Source: Cololabis saira (taxonomy: Eukaryota; Chordata; Actinopteri; Beloniformes; Belonidae). From it: a stretch of 64,000 nucleotides of DNA. Location of the stretch: NCBI RefSeq assembly GCF_033807715.1, contig NC_084590.1:8198327-8262326 (forward strand), read 5' to 3'. The notes beneath the pieces are model-generated. The model searched no databases and had not been told where the DNA came from. It worked only from the letters and a program-made list of their open reading frames with translations. The first letter of the stretch is position 1, and every line of letters begins with the position of its first letter. Shown piece after piece: positions 1-10,504 of this stretch. The translations under genes were made by a program, and so were the position numbers.

Positions 1-117
1 CTGCATCAGCCCTCACAAGCTCCGCCCTCAATAGACTTGTACGTATACTCCTCAGGGCCATGTGACCTGCAGGTGTTAGACTGGACCTGTGTCAGACCTC
101 CGTGTGTTCCATTCCAG

Positions 118-325
118 GTGAGGAAGAGTGTGGACTCCGTGACGGTCCTGGTGATTGACGGTGACGGTGAGGCTTGCTACGTTCGTAGGAAGATGGCCAT
201 CCTTCCTGCGGTGGCCAGAAGCTCCACCCTCCCCTATAACGCCAAGAGCATGCACCTGGTGAAACGGCAGGAGGGATACGGCTTTCTGCTGAGACAGGAG
301 AGGGTGACCAGTCCTCAGAAGATCG
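118..325 (+). CDS. pdzd3: NHERF4-like exon: end of a PDZ domain, linker and start of the next PDZ
   Basis: The acceptor is ATTCCAG ending at 117 and the donor is GTGAGA at 326. The 208 nt give 69 codons plus one base. Residues run [16 protein letters not shown] (last strands of a PDZ), then a basic linker, then [16 protein letters not shown], where YGFLL is the carboxylate-binding loop of the next PDZ. The reading frame stays open into the intron, so a longer single-exon reading to about 519 is an artefact of intron readthrough. Confidence 0.75.
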
Positions 326-3300
326 GTGAGACATCTGGACGACATTGCATTCATTGTACATTGTCATTCAGTTGGAGTCTATGTTTGCAGCAGGAAAGTG
401 ATTGGACAGAATCGATAGAAAAGCTTCACTGTTGTCGTACCACAACATCTGAGAGTTGGTTTTATGGGCGTGAAGTAAAAGTGAAAGGTTCATATTTAAG
501 TATGAATATTTTCATGTAGTAGGGGTGTAACAATATATCGTGCCATGAAATTTTGCGATACAAAAACGTCACGATATGTGTCGTGGAGGTGACAAACTGT
601 AGCGCGATATTGGGCTATTAATATTAATATATTGTGTTTACTAGTAACATCCTATTGGTGCAGCGGGATCACGTGACGACCTGGACCCGCGGACCAAAAT
701 CTTACTATGCTCAGAAGAAACTAGTACCGTTTCACACCACAATAAAATCTTTTCTAAAAAGGAATGTTTTTAGTAAAGATTTAAAAGCAGTGGGGGATTT
801 AGTTGAGCTGATCTCAGCAGGTAAAGAGTTCCAGAGTTTGGGGGCCCGGACTGCAAAAGCTTTGGTCCCAAGTCGGGCCCTGAATGATCAGAACTACTGG
901 TTGATCTGAGGGAGGCCCTGGCAGGTAGGGGGTTAAAAGCTCTTTAAAATAACTAGGGGCATGGTTGTTTAGGGCCTTAAAAGTCAGCAATAGAATTTTA
1001 AAATCAATGCGATATTGAACAGGAAGCCAATGAAGGGACAACAGAACTGGAGTGATATGTTCAAATGTTCATGAGGCAGAGATCAGACGAGCAGCGGCGG
1101 TTTGTACCAACTGAAGGCGGTGGAGTGATGACTGAGAAATACTGGTGTAAAGGGCGTTACAATAATCCAGGCCAGACAGAATAAAAGCATGGACAACTTC
1201 GTAGAGATTATCAGGAAATAAAAAAGATATGATTTTGGAAATCAACTTCAGCTGGTAAAAACACGCCTGGACAACTTTCTTCATTTGTTCATTAAAACAA
1301 AGGCCGGAGTCAAATAAAACACCCAAATTCCTGACGTGTCTTCTGAACCTGCTGTGTTCCAGCTCACATACTGAGGGAGGTGGATGAGGGCAGCGCTGCT
1401 GAGGATGCTGGGATGGAGGACGGAGACCTGCTGCTCGCCGTTAACGGAGAACCAGTGGAGACCATGGAGCACGACGACGTGGTGAAGACGATCAAGGGGA
1501 GTGGAGACAGAGTATCCCTGACCGCCATATCCATGGAAGGACGAGAATTCTACAGAGAGGTTGGTGAAGACGGTTAAACAGGAGTGTAGCACCCTATAAT
1601 GTAATAATTTCCTGAAAATGTAATAACGCCTGAAAATTTAATAAAATTTGCACTTAACTCAATCGAAAATGTAATAAAACCCAATAATGTAATAAAATAT
1701 CCTGACTGATATTGCAATAACATTTTTACCGATAATGTAATAACTTTTACATTTACTTACATTTTCAGGTGAGTCTTTTTTTTTTCTTCCAAAACTGATA
1801 ATGTAATACTTGACAAATAATGTAATATATATGTTCATTTTCAGTCCAGAGTTCTACATTTTGTGTTTTAAGTATCTAAGAATGTTATATACACTGGATT
1901 TGAAACACCAGAATGACTATTGGGTTAAATTGCAGACTTTAGTACCATGTAATAAATTCCCAATAATGTAATAAGGTATAACATTATCGGTAAAAATGTG
2001 ATTACAATATCCGTCAGGATATTTTATTACATTATTGGTCAAGTTATTACATTATTGGGTTTTATAACATTTTCGATTGAGTTAAGTGCAAATTTTATTA
2101 CATTTTCAGGAAATGATTACATTATAGCGTGCTACAAGGAGCTCCGTCAAGTTGCAGGATCTTAACAGATATCTGTTCTCCAGATGAGGATTTCTCCTCT
2201 GTTGTTCCACGAAGAACACTTTCTGAACAGCATCGAGGTGCAGGGAGAAACTTCTCCGAGAAACCCAACCAGGCCTGGCAAGGACGGAGATAAGCAGGGT
2301 TCTGGTTCCCTCTCCTTCCTGGAACCACCAGAACCTTTCTTCTCACAGGTTTGTTCTTCCTGTCCAGAACGTCCGTAAACCCAACTGTGATACTGGTTCT
2401 GGTTGCAACAAACAAGCTGGCATGATTCTTTACAGTAAAATCTGGGTCAGTTTTAATTTGAAGTTACTCAAAATGTCAGTGACAGAAATGTTAGAAAAGA
2501 AGATCAATTTCGGTGATAAAACAATTTAAAATCCGCTCAGTTACAGGTGGTTCCCGTGTAAACTTGCAGCATCTTCAGCTCTACCGCACAAACGACTGAA
2601 AGGTGCTCGTAGGGATTTTTAGACCCCACTAATATCCACTAGGAACGCGTGTTTGACGTACGTTGGTGACGTAAACACAAGGCGTGTTATTTGTCACCTG
2701 GGGCCTGACGGTGAGTCGTTAGTAGGGGTGTAACAATATATCGTGCCACGAAATTTCGCGACACAAAAACATCACGATGTCACGATACGTGTCGTGGAGG
2801 TGACAAACTGTAGCGCGATATTGGGTTATTAATATTAATATATTGTTTACTAGTAACATCCTATTGGTGCAGCGGGATCACGTGACGACCGTTCCTCGAC
2901 CTGCAGACCAAAATCTGACTCCGCTCAGAAGAAACTAGTACCGTTTTGTGGTCCCGATCACGGGACTCTTGCGGGGTTTTGAGCTCCGAACTTTTACTTG
3001 GATCTAAGATGAGCATGAATCAATCTTTTTTATGATGTAAAGATTGTGTCGTCCCCAAAGGTGTGAGGATGAAACGATAACGGGGTTCACCTTACGGCCT
3101 CAGGCTGGAGCAGGTGAAGCTCTGAGCTCTGGTAGAAGATCAATAACAGTCATGGTGCATTTGGAGTTTGGGACTTTTCATAGTTTATTCATTTACTTTT
3201 ATCTATTTATTTAATTTTAGTTGTTATATTTCTGGAAAATAAAAAAGTCAAGTCATACATGAGATAAACTATTCAGTTTGTGGCAAAATATTTGTATTGT

Positions 3301-5765
3301 ATGAAACTGAAGATCATAATGCAAACCTGACATTTACTTTTAGTTCAGTTTGTGGAAAATGTTTGGCCTGGCTTTCTCTTTAAAACTTAAACAGTTATAA
3401 AGCATTACAAACTGCAACAATAGGGAAAACGCAGTATTGTTTTGTATTTTGTGTCTTTCAAATAAAAGACAGTCCTATGTTCCTCATTCGAGGTTGTTAA
3501 AAAAATACTGCTATAATATCGTTATTGTGACCTCAATATCGTGTATCGTACCGTATCGTGAGATTAGTGTATCGTTACACCCCTACTGCTAACATAACGT
3601 CACCTGTAGCGTGTAGAATGACGTATGTCTCTACATCAGCAGGATTCAGGTCAGACAGGTGCAGTTTTCAGAACGAGGATGGATGAGCATCAGGATGGGG
3701 GTTTCTTGTCCGGGTTCTGCTTCTTCCGTCATCATTATGTCCAGTTGTTCCAACAACGGACCATCCTCTGGTTCTGGACACACGCTGGTTTATGGTCCTC
3801 GTCTCTGAGGCTGAGCAGCTTGTGGATCTCCTTGTCTCCCCAGTTACTCATTGTTTTATTATTATTTTGTTTTATTGTTGGCTTTATCTCAAACAACAAC
3901 AAATCAGCATTATATTAAAAGCGTCAAAATATTTAAAAAAAGCAAAACAATTTAACATTCTCATCCAGAAATAAAGAACAGCAAAATAATGTGTTTGAGA
4001 GGGAACAGGAGGAAGCAGAATGCTTATTTAGTCCTGTCCCTTCCTCACTATATCATATCATATGCCATAAAAGAATATAAAAATGTAAATAATATAAGAA
4101 AAGAAAGAAAAAAGTAAAAAATAAATAAATACAACACAAACAATTAATAAACAAAGATTAAGGCATAATTAAACTAGCCTCCTACAATATCCTAAACTCA
4201 AAAATGTAATTTCCCAGTCACTTCTTTGATGATCCATGACCAGCCATGAGGTAGTTACATCTGTATCATATATGCATCACATTAGGAACAGAATAATAAA
4301 AGAATTACATACAGAAGGTAAATTGAGTTCTTTAGACGTCCTTATTTTTATATTTGTCAAGAATTGTTTTCTTGTATGTGTTTTTAAACAGTATAGAGTT
4401 AGTGCTATGTTTGATTTCTTCATCAAGACCATTCCACAAAGTTCCCCCACAGACTGATAAACTCATGCTTTTAAGAGCAGGACGTACACAAGGTTGTTTA
4501 AAATGGAATTTTCCTCTTAGATTATATTTTCCTTCTTTATCTTGAAACATTTTTTGAATGTTTACAGGCAGTGCATTATTTCTTGCTTTGAACATTATTA
4601 TTGTTGTTCTAATTTTCACTAAATCCATAAATGTCAAAATCTGTAATTTTAGGAGTAGAGGATTGGTGTGATCGAGATACTAAGCATGATTTATTATCCT
4701 TACTGCTCTTTTTTGCAATGTGCATATCCTTTGTAAGGCGCTCTTGTAAGTATTACCCCAAATTTCAACACAAAAGATATGGTAATATGAGAGCACAGTA
4801 CAGCACTTCAGTACAGCTTATCTTATAAATACAGACCTGTGACGTCCTGCTGCTGCTGTTACTCTCACCAGCTGTTTCCTTATTATATACAATAATAACA
4901 AATAAAACCTCCCTGGTGGGTTGTACTCAGGTTACGAGATCAACCAGGTGAAACAAGATGGTTCAGATGGAAGCTTACCTGAATGACATTTTCTTGTATT
5001 TTTCAGCCGTCACACAAAACAGATGTTTTCTTATGATAAAAGAGTCCCCAACATCTGGGAGAGGAGGACAGGGGGGTTCCACCAACACCTGGATGAGGCG
5101 GATGGGGGAGGGTCCTGACTGAAGATCCTCCAAATCTTTAATGAGATCAGGACCTTCCTTTTCAACGTCATATTTGTACATTTAAAAAAGAAAAAGTCAC
5201 AAATCACTGTGGAAATTGGTGAAATCCTGCAGGTCAGAGAAGATGGATGGAAGACCCTGGAGTGGTGGAACTCTGAGTTCAGAATCAGTAGAGAACTTTG
5301 ATGCCTTTGAAGATAAAAATCTAAATACACCTCAAATCTTCGATACTTTCTGGAGGTGAAACAGAAATGCTTGTTTCTGAAATGCTAAACGGTGGAAACG
5401 AATCCTGAATCTTCCTGGAAACTGATGGAACGCACAACAGGAACGGTTTAGACTGCAGAGCCGGTCTGGGTCACGTTGTTGGAGCAGCTTCAGCTACTTG
5501 GTGCAGTCCTGACTTCATAGCTGGTCTGGGAGGATCTGAGGATGGAGTTCAGCTACGAGCAGGGAGTGACTGTTAACCGAGTGTCACATCAGTGATGTTC
5601 CCGCTGCAGATCTTCACCACCAGCTCCTCCAGTCTGGACCTCCTGAAGCAGCCAGGAACCTCTGAGGATCAGGTTCTGCTGGGACCTGCAGACCCAAGAC
5701 TTGTCCTGCTACGGCAGGTAGAATCTGAGCAGCTGCAGGTCTTGTGTCAGATAGCGTTTCAGTAG
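118..5765 (+). CDS. pdzd3: NHERF4/PDZD3-like PDZ scaffold gene, 3' part (spliced)
   Basis: The 3' part of a multi-PDZ adaptor gene that runs in from beyond the left edge. Exons 118-325, 1363-1559 and 2184-2348 (or to the stop at 2376-2378) join in phase. They give the end of one PDZ domain ([12 protein letters not shown]), a linker, and one whole PDZ domain from [14 protein letters not shown] (carboxylate-binding loop) through [21 protein letters not shown] to [14 protein letters not shown] tail follows with SPLLFHEE, which resembles the segment after PDZ3 in vertebrate NHERF4. NHERF-family proteins are known to tether C-termini of apical transporters and receptors under the plasma membrane; the same role here is inferred. 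A fourth PDZ domain, expected in mammalian NHERF4, was not found before the possible last exon at 5610-5765. The gene converges with NLK. PDZK1 is the main alternative identity. Confidence 0.68.
520..730 (+). mobile_element. Left end of a TAGGGGTGTAAC DNA element, truncated copy
   Basis: It starts with TAGGGGTGTAACAATATATC and runs close to the sequence at 2723-2950 (same CACGATA-rich and GGGATCACGTGACGACC stretches). It ends where LINE sequence begins, so only the left part of the element is present. It lies in the intron between the first two NHERF4-like exons. Confidence 0.6.
735..1340 (-). mobile_element. L2/CR1-like LINE fragment, reverse transcriptase C-terminus, decayed
   Basis: Read on the minus strand from about 1326, the translation gives [19 protein letters not shown], then [28 protein letters not shown], an in-frame TGA, then [20 protein letters not shown]. 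This LDYCN...QNAAAR...SLHWLPV series is the known C-terminal signature of fish L2/CR1-type reverse transcriptases. The stop and the missing remainder mark it as dead. It sits in a NHERF4-like intron. Confidence 0.8.
1363..1559 (+). CDS. pdzd3: NHERF4-like exon: core of a PDZ domain
   Basis: The acceptor is GTGTTCCAG ending at 1362. The first two bases complete an Ala codon begun in the previous exon, giving [19 protein letters not shown]. Residues continue [16 protein letters not shown] and [19 protein letters not shown]. The 197 nt are in phase with both neighbours if the donor is GTTGGT at 1560, a weak but GT-type site. That choice aligns [13 protein letters not shown] with the NHERF4 family without a gap. 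Confidence 0.8.
1585..2136. mobile_element. Palindromic MITE with 5-bp target duplication AGGAG
   Basis: The left terminus TGTAGCACCCTATAATG and the right terminus CATTATAGCGTGCTACA are inverted copies. The match continues inward through the CTTAACTCAATCGAAAATG block, giving arms of over 100 bp. AGGAG occurs at both flanks (1580-1584 and 2137-2141). No coding potential was seen. It lies wholly inside an NHERF4-like intron, starting 25 bp after the exon donor. Confidence 0.82.
2184..2378 (+). CDS. pdzd3: NHERF4-like exon after PDZ domain (alternative or final)
   Basis: The acceptor is GTTCTCCAG ending at 2183. Translation begins [15 protein letters not shown], resembling the segment that follows PDZ3 in NHERF4, then a Pro/Ser/Gly-rich low-complexity tail ([19 protein letters not shown]). 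Two ends are possible: the stop TAA at 2376-2378, or splicing at the phase-0 donor GTTTGT at 2349 to the putative exon at 5610. The sequence cannot decide between them. Confidence 0.6.
   Translation: MRISPLLFHEEHFLNSIEVQGETSPRNPTRPGKDGDKQGSGSLSFLEPPEPFFSQVCSSCPERP
2723..3585. mobile_element. TAGGGGTGTAAC DNA transposon copy, non-autonomous
   Basis: The left end is TAGGGGTGTAACAATATATC and the right end is its inverted form, ATCGTTACACCCCTA. It is a full-length relative of the truncated copy at 520. No transposase reading frame is visible. The flanks do not show a clear target duplication, so superfamily assignment (hAT is likely from end style) is tentative. Confidence 0.72.
3586..4199. other. 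AT-rich non-coding stretch, nothing recognised
   Basis: Open frames here are short, have no recognisable motifs and no flanking splice signals of quality. The stretch is A/T-rich and probably old repeat or intron sequence of the NHERF4-like gene. Confidence 0.5.
4200..4840 (-). mobile_element. Non-LTR retrotransposon fragment, reverse transcriptase C-terminus
   Basis: Minus-strand translation gives [32 protein letters not shown], then [20 protein letters not shown] and [13 protein letters not shown]. These match the thumb and C-terminal region of fish non-LTR reverse transcriptases. Stops interrupt the frame, so it is a dead fragment inside the NHERF4-like 3' region. Confidence 0.72.
4841..5609. 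other. Non-coding stretch before the possible last NHERF4-like exon
   Basis: No PDZ motif or other recognisable coding signal was found on either strand. A polypyrimidine tract and TTCCCGCTGCAG acceptor close the stretch at 5609. Confidence 0.4.
5610..5765 (+). CDS. Possible terminal exon of the NHERF4-like gene
   Basis: TTCCCGCTGCAG forms a good acceptor ending at 5609. The following 51 codons are open in phase 0 ([16 protein letters not shown] ... [11 protein letters not shown]) and end at TAG 5763-5765. An AATAAA signal lies 84 bp downstream at 5849. The phase agrees with the donor at 2349. I do not recognise the peptide, and 51 open codons can arise by chance, so this is a tentative call. 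Confidence 0.33.
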   Translation: MFTTSSSSLDLLKQPGTSEDQVLLGPADPRLVLLRQVESEQLQVLCQIAFQ

Positions 5766-5848
5766 CAGAAGTATGACTTGAGCCGTGTTCTTGTTATTAT
5801 TTTATTATTATTTTTGTCAAGTTTGAATGTGTGTGTCATGAAAAATGA

Positions 5849-5854
5849 AATAAA
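5849..5854 (+). other. Candidate polyadenylation signal AATAAA
   Basis: AATAAA sits in an AT-rich stretch after the possible NHERF4-like stop and just before the MITE at 5887. Its position fits the 3' end of the + strand gene. Confidence 0.4.
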
Positions 5855-5886
5855 TCTGAACAAATGTCTGATGGATGTGAAAACTA

Positions 5887-6455
5887 CGGTGGCCGACAAG
5901 GGCCAAACGCACTGCAACGGCCTGATGCGTCTCAGTTAAGGAAAACGGCTTCAAGTACAGAAACGATTCAAATTCACAAACTCAAAACGAGGTACAAAAA
6001 GAGGAACGTGGTGCAAATGAAAAAACGTGCTGCAAAAAACAAAGACAAATGCAGCATCATCAAACGCTGCAAATAGAGAAACGATGCAAAGCACAAAACG
6101 ATATAAAACAAGAAACCACCTTCAAAAGAAAAGTGAAATCTTTTCAGTCAGCTGCGCCCCCTGCAGGTTTGGAGAACTTCCGGTTGTAGTGACCGGTTAT
6201 GAAGTGTTTTTTTTTTTTAAATGGTTTCTTGTTTTATATGGTTTTGTGCTTTGCATCGTTTCTCTATATGCAGCGTGTTTGATAATGCTGCATTTGTCTT
6301 TGTTTTTTGCAGCACGTTTTTTCATTTGCACCACGTTCCTCTTTTTGTACCTCGTTTTGAGTTTGTGAATTTGAATCGTTTCTGTACTTGAAGCCATTTT
6401 CCTTAACTGAGACGCATTAGGCCGTTGCAGTGCGTTTGGCCCTTGTCGGCCACCA
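5887..6455. mobile_element. Foldback MITE with ~240-bp inverted arms, TA-flanked
   Basis: The left arm starts CGGTGGCCGACAAGGGCC; the right arm ends GGCCCTTGTCGGCCACCA. The arms stay complementary through the AAACGATTCAAATTCACAAA region. TA dinucleotides flank both ends (5885-5886 and 6456-6457), as expected for Tc1/mariner-type insertion. Apparent open frames are mirror images of each other in the two arms and are not genes. Confidence 0.82.
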
Positions 6456-6500
6456 TAGAAAACTCATAAAAGACATTCATTTAAAAAAACAAAACACAAA

Positions 6501-7694
6501 GGGCCCGATTTACTAAGATCCTAAATAAAGAGTACTAAATTGCGTGTGCACTGAAAAAGTTTGCGCGTGCTGTTGTGTGTTTTGCGGGTGATCAACTAAG
6601 ATTGCGTGCGCAATTGATAACAGGTGCAAACAGCAGTATTTAAATGAGGTGTTGCGCGTCTTACGGTTTGCGGCGCAAACTTTGCGCCATGGAGAGTGGA
6701 TGGAAAGCAGGATATAGTCGCAAGCGCAAAATGAAATTTGACGAGTTGGAGTTATAGAGATATTAGTGGAAGAGGCAAATTGTGCCGTATTCAGCACCCC
6801 TGCCGTGAAAAGCACCCCCTCGTATATTCAACGATAAGTAGACCAAGAAAAAAAACAACACACTGACACTTCAATATATTTATATATACACACTCACACA
6901 AACACATACTTAGGAGTTTATATTATATATATTTACAAATATTATGGAAGACAACACAGTAAGCAGGCTATTAATTAATGACATCAATAACCGTTTACCC
7001 GATTGTTGTTATCTGTGACTGTGATTGTGGGAAAGTATGACTATTGTGGAATCCATGAGCGCATTTAAACATGAATCATTAACACAAAACTGGACGCTAA
7101 ACAGAACGTGACACGGAATGAGAATATCATTTTTGTCAGACGAGGGGGTGCTTTTCATGGCAGGGGTGCTGAATACGGCACAACACCGGGGTATGACAAC
7201 TGCAGAACAAGTATAGGCGCACAATAAGAAACACTTTTTTCTCCATGAAAACACATGATTTATTTATTATCACAAATAAAAAAATGAATGTGCCTCCTGT
7301 GGCAACCTTTTGCTGAATAATACTCGATTTAACATTCAAATAAAATATTTCTCCTTTTGCATGTGGAGATTAGCACCTTCCTTTCGAACGTATTAAATAC
7401 AGACGCAATCACAATCCCCGCAATAACTTTTAGGCTTGGTAAATCTCATTGCGGGTGGTAAATTAACTTATTTGCATTTTCCCCTCCCAGTATTTAGCGC
7501 TCTCTGGCGGGTACGCCCCATATTGATTATTCATCAGGGCAAAAGTACTAAATGAATAGCGTGTGCTATTTTGCTCATTTGAGAGGCACAGTCCTCTTTG
7601 CACGCTGTTAGTAGATCAGCTTGCACATTGGTTTGCGGGTGCTGTCAAGTTTGCACACGTTTTTACGCACGCAAACCTTTAGTAAATCAGGCCC
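6501..7694. mobile_element. DNA transposon with GGGCCYGATTTACTAA ends, non-autonomous
   Basis: The left terminus GGGCCCGATTTACTAA and right terminus TTAGTAAATCAGGCCC are inverted. GCGTGTGC/TTTGCGCG-rich subterminal sequence is present on both sides. AAA flanks both ends, but this is too short to be sure of a target duplication. The element hosts a second inverted-repeat element (6780-7183). No transposase frame was seen. Confidence 0.75.
6780..7183. mobile_element. MITE nested inside the 6501-7694 element
   Basis: Near-perfect ~45-bp terminal inverted repeats start TTGTGCCGTATTCAGCACCC on the left and are inverted on the right (CAGGGGTGCTGAATACGGCACAA). The interior is AT-rich without coding potential. 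Its position inside the larger element makes it the younger insertion. Confidence 0.78.
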
Positions 7695-8170
7695 AAAGTG
7701 TATGGAGAGACGGATAAAAGAGACGACTCAACAAAATGAGTCCGTATTCATTAAAAGTGATTTTTATTCTTCTCATCATAATTTCTCAGAAGGAACCTTC
7801 CAGATTAACCTTTTAAGGGTCCACTGGAGTCATCTGTGGTTTACAGTGCTGAACACAGACTTCATTAAATACATGTATGTACTGCTCTGCCAGTTTAATT
7901 CAAATGACAATAAATCTGATTAAAACATCAAATATACAAACGTTCAGGACCGTCGTGGTCCTGTCCTCACCGAGCCGAGGTTAGTCTCACATCAACGTCT
8001 GCAGCAATCAGCCTAGTTTCTATCATCAACACGTCTGATTCAAGTACTTGACTCCATCACAGAGTTAAAAAGGTGAAACATAGAAAACTGCTGTTCGCAC
8101 ACAAAGATCCATGCAGGACGGGGAGGGAGAGCCCGCCACCACCGCCGGCCAGCTGGTTCCTGAGAAACCC
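7695..8170. other. Intergenic, nothing recognised
   Basis: Short frames only. No repeat termini or splice-flanked coding segments were identified. Confidence 0.45.
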
Positions 8171-8179
8171 CGCGGAGAC

Positions 8180-9095
8180 CTGACCAGGAGAAGTCCACCG
8201 ACCTAGAAGAGTCCACTGACCTAGAGACGGTCGACGATCTAGAGACGACCGACGACCTAAAGAAGTCCACCGACCTAGAAGAGTCCACTGACCTAGAGAC
8301 GGCCAACGACCTAGAGAAGTCCACCGACCTAGAGATGGCCAACAACCTAGAGAAGGCCACCGGCCTAGAGACGGTTGACGACCTAGAGAAGTCCAACGAC
8401 CTAGAGAAGTCCAACGACCTAGAGAAGTCCAACAACCTAGAGACGGCCGACGATCTAGAGAAGTCCACCGACCTAGAGATGGCCAACAACCTAGAGAAGG
8501 CCACCGGCCTAGAGACGGTTGACGACCTAGAGAAGTCCACCGACCTAGAGATGGCCAACAACCTAGAGAAGGCCACCGGCCTAGAGACGGTTGACGACCT
8601 AGAAGAGTCCACTGACCTAGAGAAGTCCACCGCCCTAGAGACGGTTGACGATCTAAAGAAGTCCACCGACCTAGAGACGGCCAACGACCTAGAGACATCC
8701 ACCGACCTAGAGAAGTCCACCGACCTTGAGATGGCCAACGACCTAGAGACGGCCACCGGCCTAGAGATGGTTGACGACCTAGAGAAGTCCAACGACCTAG
8801 AGAAGTCCAACAACCTAAAGAAGTCCAAGGACCTAGAGACGGTCAACGATCTAAAGAAGTCCACCGACCTAGAGAAGTCCACCGACCTAGAATTGGCCAA
8901 AGGCCTAGAGACGGTTGACGACCTAGAGACGGCCAACGATCTAGAGAAGTCCACCAACCTAGAGATGGCCGACAAACTAGAGACGGCCGACGACCTAGAG
9001 AAGTCCAACGACCTAGAGACGGCCAACAACCTAAAGAAGTCCAATGGCCTAGAGACGGCCGACGATCTAAAGACGGCCGACTACCTGGAGATGTT
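8180..9095. repeat. 18-bp minisatellite (DLEKST-type), ~50 units, with higher-order structure
   Basis: Tandem units of the form GACCTAGAGAAGTCCACC vary mostly at the last six bases. On the + strand a 283-codon frame reads as hexapeptides such as DLEKST, DLEMAN, NLEKAT and GLETVD. Minus-strand frames are also open for hundreds of codons (SRSLDF-like and LGRWTS-like repeats). A block of four units (about 72 bp) recurs with little change around 8330-8600, a sign of recent homogenisation. Because the unit length is a multiple of three and lacks stops in most frames, openness is no evidence for a protein. No signal peptide, splice context or promoter was seen. Confidence 0.88.
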
Positions 9096-9189
9096 CCTTG
9101 GGGCCCACTCCCCCAGATGTTTTTGGTGTTTCCCTGCTCAAATACACCTGATTGGGTCAGTATCCGGGAGTAAACATGTCCGCTAATGG

Positions 9190-10500
9190 CCAACTAATCT
9201 GAGCCAGATGTGTAGGAGCAGGATAACATTGAAATGTGGATGGTTTTACAGATTTGATCAGATTCATTGCAAATGTATAACCTATTAGCATCATAGGTTA
9301 GCAGAAGCTAAGTCAGCCACGCTAACTGATCGATAGGAAGTGGGTGTGTTCCAGCTGACTTCCAGGTTTGTTCTTCCCACTCATTTACAAGACGGGGCCA
9401 TGGACTTCAAGGACGAGGCTTCAGAAACAACACATTCTTCTACAGGTTGTGGCGTCTTCTGATACCGAGCCCAGATCTAAAACCAGATCTAAATAAAAAT
9501 AATTTCCTTAGAATGTTATCACTTGCTAGCTCAGATAATTATCACTGTCAACACCGTCCTTCCCTTCCCAATTGGAAGTGAATCCTTCAGACAGTCCAGC
9601 CTGTTCCAGGGTTTTAACCCTACAGCTGAGGACTCTGCTCCAGTGGTCACCGACCTGACAGGTCTCATGGATGGAGACGCACTGCTGGATGAACGTAGCT
9701 GCTGCGGTGGAGGCGGTGGTTCTCGCTCCCCACGAGCTCTAAACCAATCAGAGTGAATCTAACAGTCAGACCAGCCGTGGTGCTCGGAAACATGGGATCT
9801 CCCCAGAATTTAGAAACGAAGATACTGATGAAGAGGTAGAGACCTGAACAGTGCCCCCCCCTCCCTCCCCCAGGCCTGCAATGATGAAATCATGAACAAT
9901 AGGAGAACTGCAGCTCCTGGTGTGGACTTCCAGCCCTGACCGTGGACTCTGGACCCGGTCCAGGACTTCTGTCCACCCCCAGTCAGCCGGCAGCTGAAAA
10001 TCTGAGTCTGTACATCTGAGTCCAGGTTCCAAAAATAAAAAGGGAGCGCACCGCCGTGGACCGGTGTAGGCTAATATTTCTATACAGTGACCTGGTTTCA
10101 CTTTCTATGTCACATATTTACAGGATGGTGGGTGCATGCCAGAGGACACCAGAACAGCAGTAGAAAACAACTGGAAAAATAGATTCTATCATTTCGCTGA
10201 GACCTCGAGTTTCTGGAGACTCTACGTGAATGAGGAGGAGCCAGGAACCAGTCCACAGGTCTGAAGAGCCATGGTTGACGTGTCCCTCATGGTTCCTCCG
10301 TGAAGGTCAATACAACCCATCAACGACAGAACCAGACAGAACAGTAATAATCCTTCTTCAGCTCCGCCTGTCTCCTCGGACACAGAACCGAGCTTCCTCT
10401 TGAACCAGTTCTTCAAAGTCTGGGTCTGGTTCTACCCACACAGCTTCAATCCAAGCTTCTCAATATTAAAACAGAACTAGATCAGTGTCACGACTTTAAA
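9190..10500. other. Intergenic, no gene recognised
   Basis: Frames of 64-111 codons occur on both strands but show no recognisable domain, and none has paired splice sites. A short GGAGGCGGTGG-like low-complexity patch lies near 9705. Confidence 0.45.
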
Positions 10501-10504
10501 ACAG

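Noticed and set aside
37..519. Single 160-residue intact gene
   Set aside because: Only 118-325 is coding; the rest reads through a good acceptor and donor into introns.
5864..6397. Lys/Thr-rich frames appearing on both strands with nearly the same peptide
   Set aside because: They are the two arms of a foldback MITE read in opposite directions.
8040..9193. Repeat proteins encoded by the 18-bp minisatellite
   Set aside because: Stop-free units open frames on both strands; no supporting gene signals, so kept only as a repeat.
9523..10416. Possible coding exons between the minisatellite and Tc1 remnant
   Set aside because: No recognisable domains, no paired splice sites, no codon pattern distinguishing them from background.
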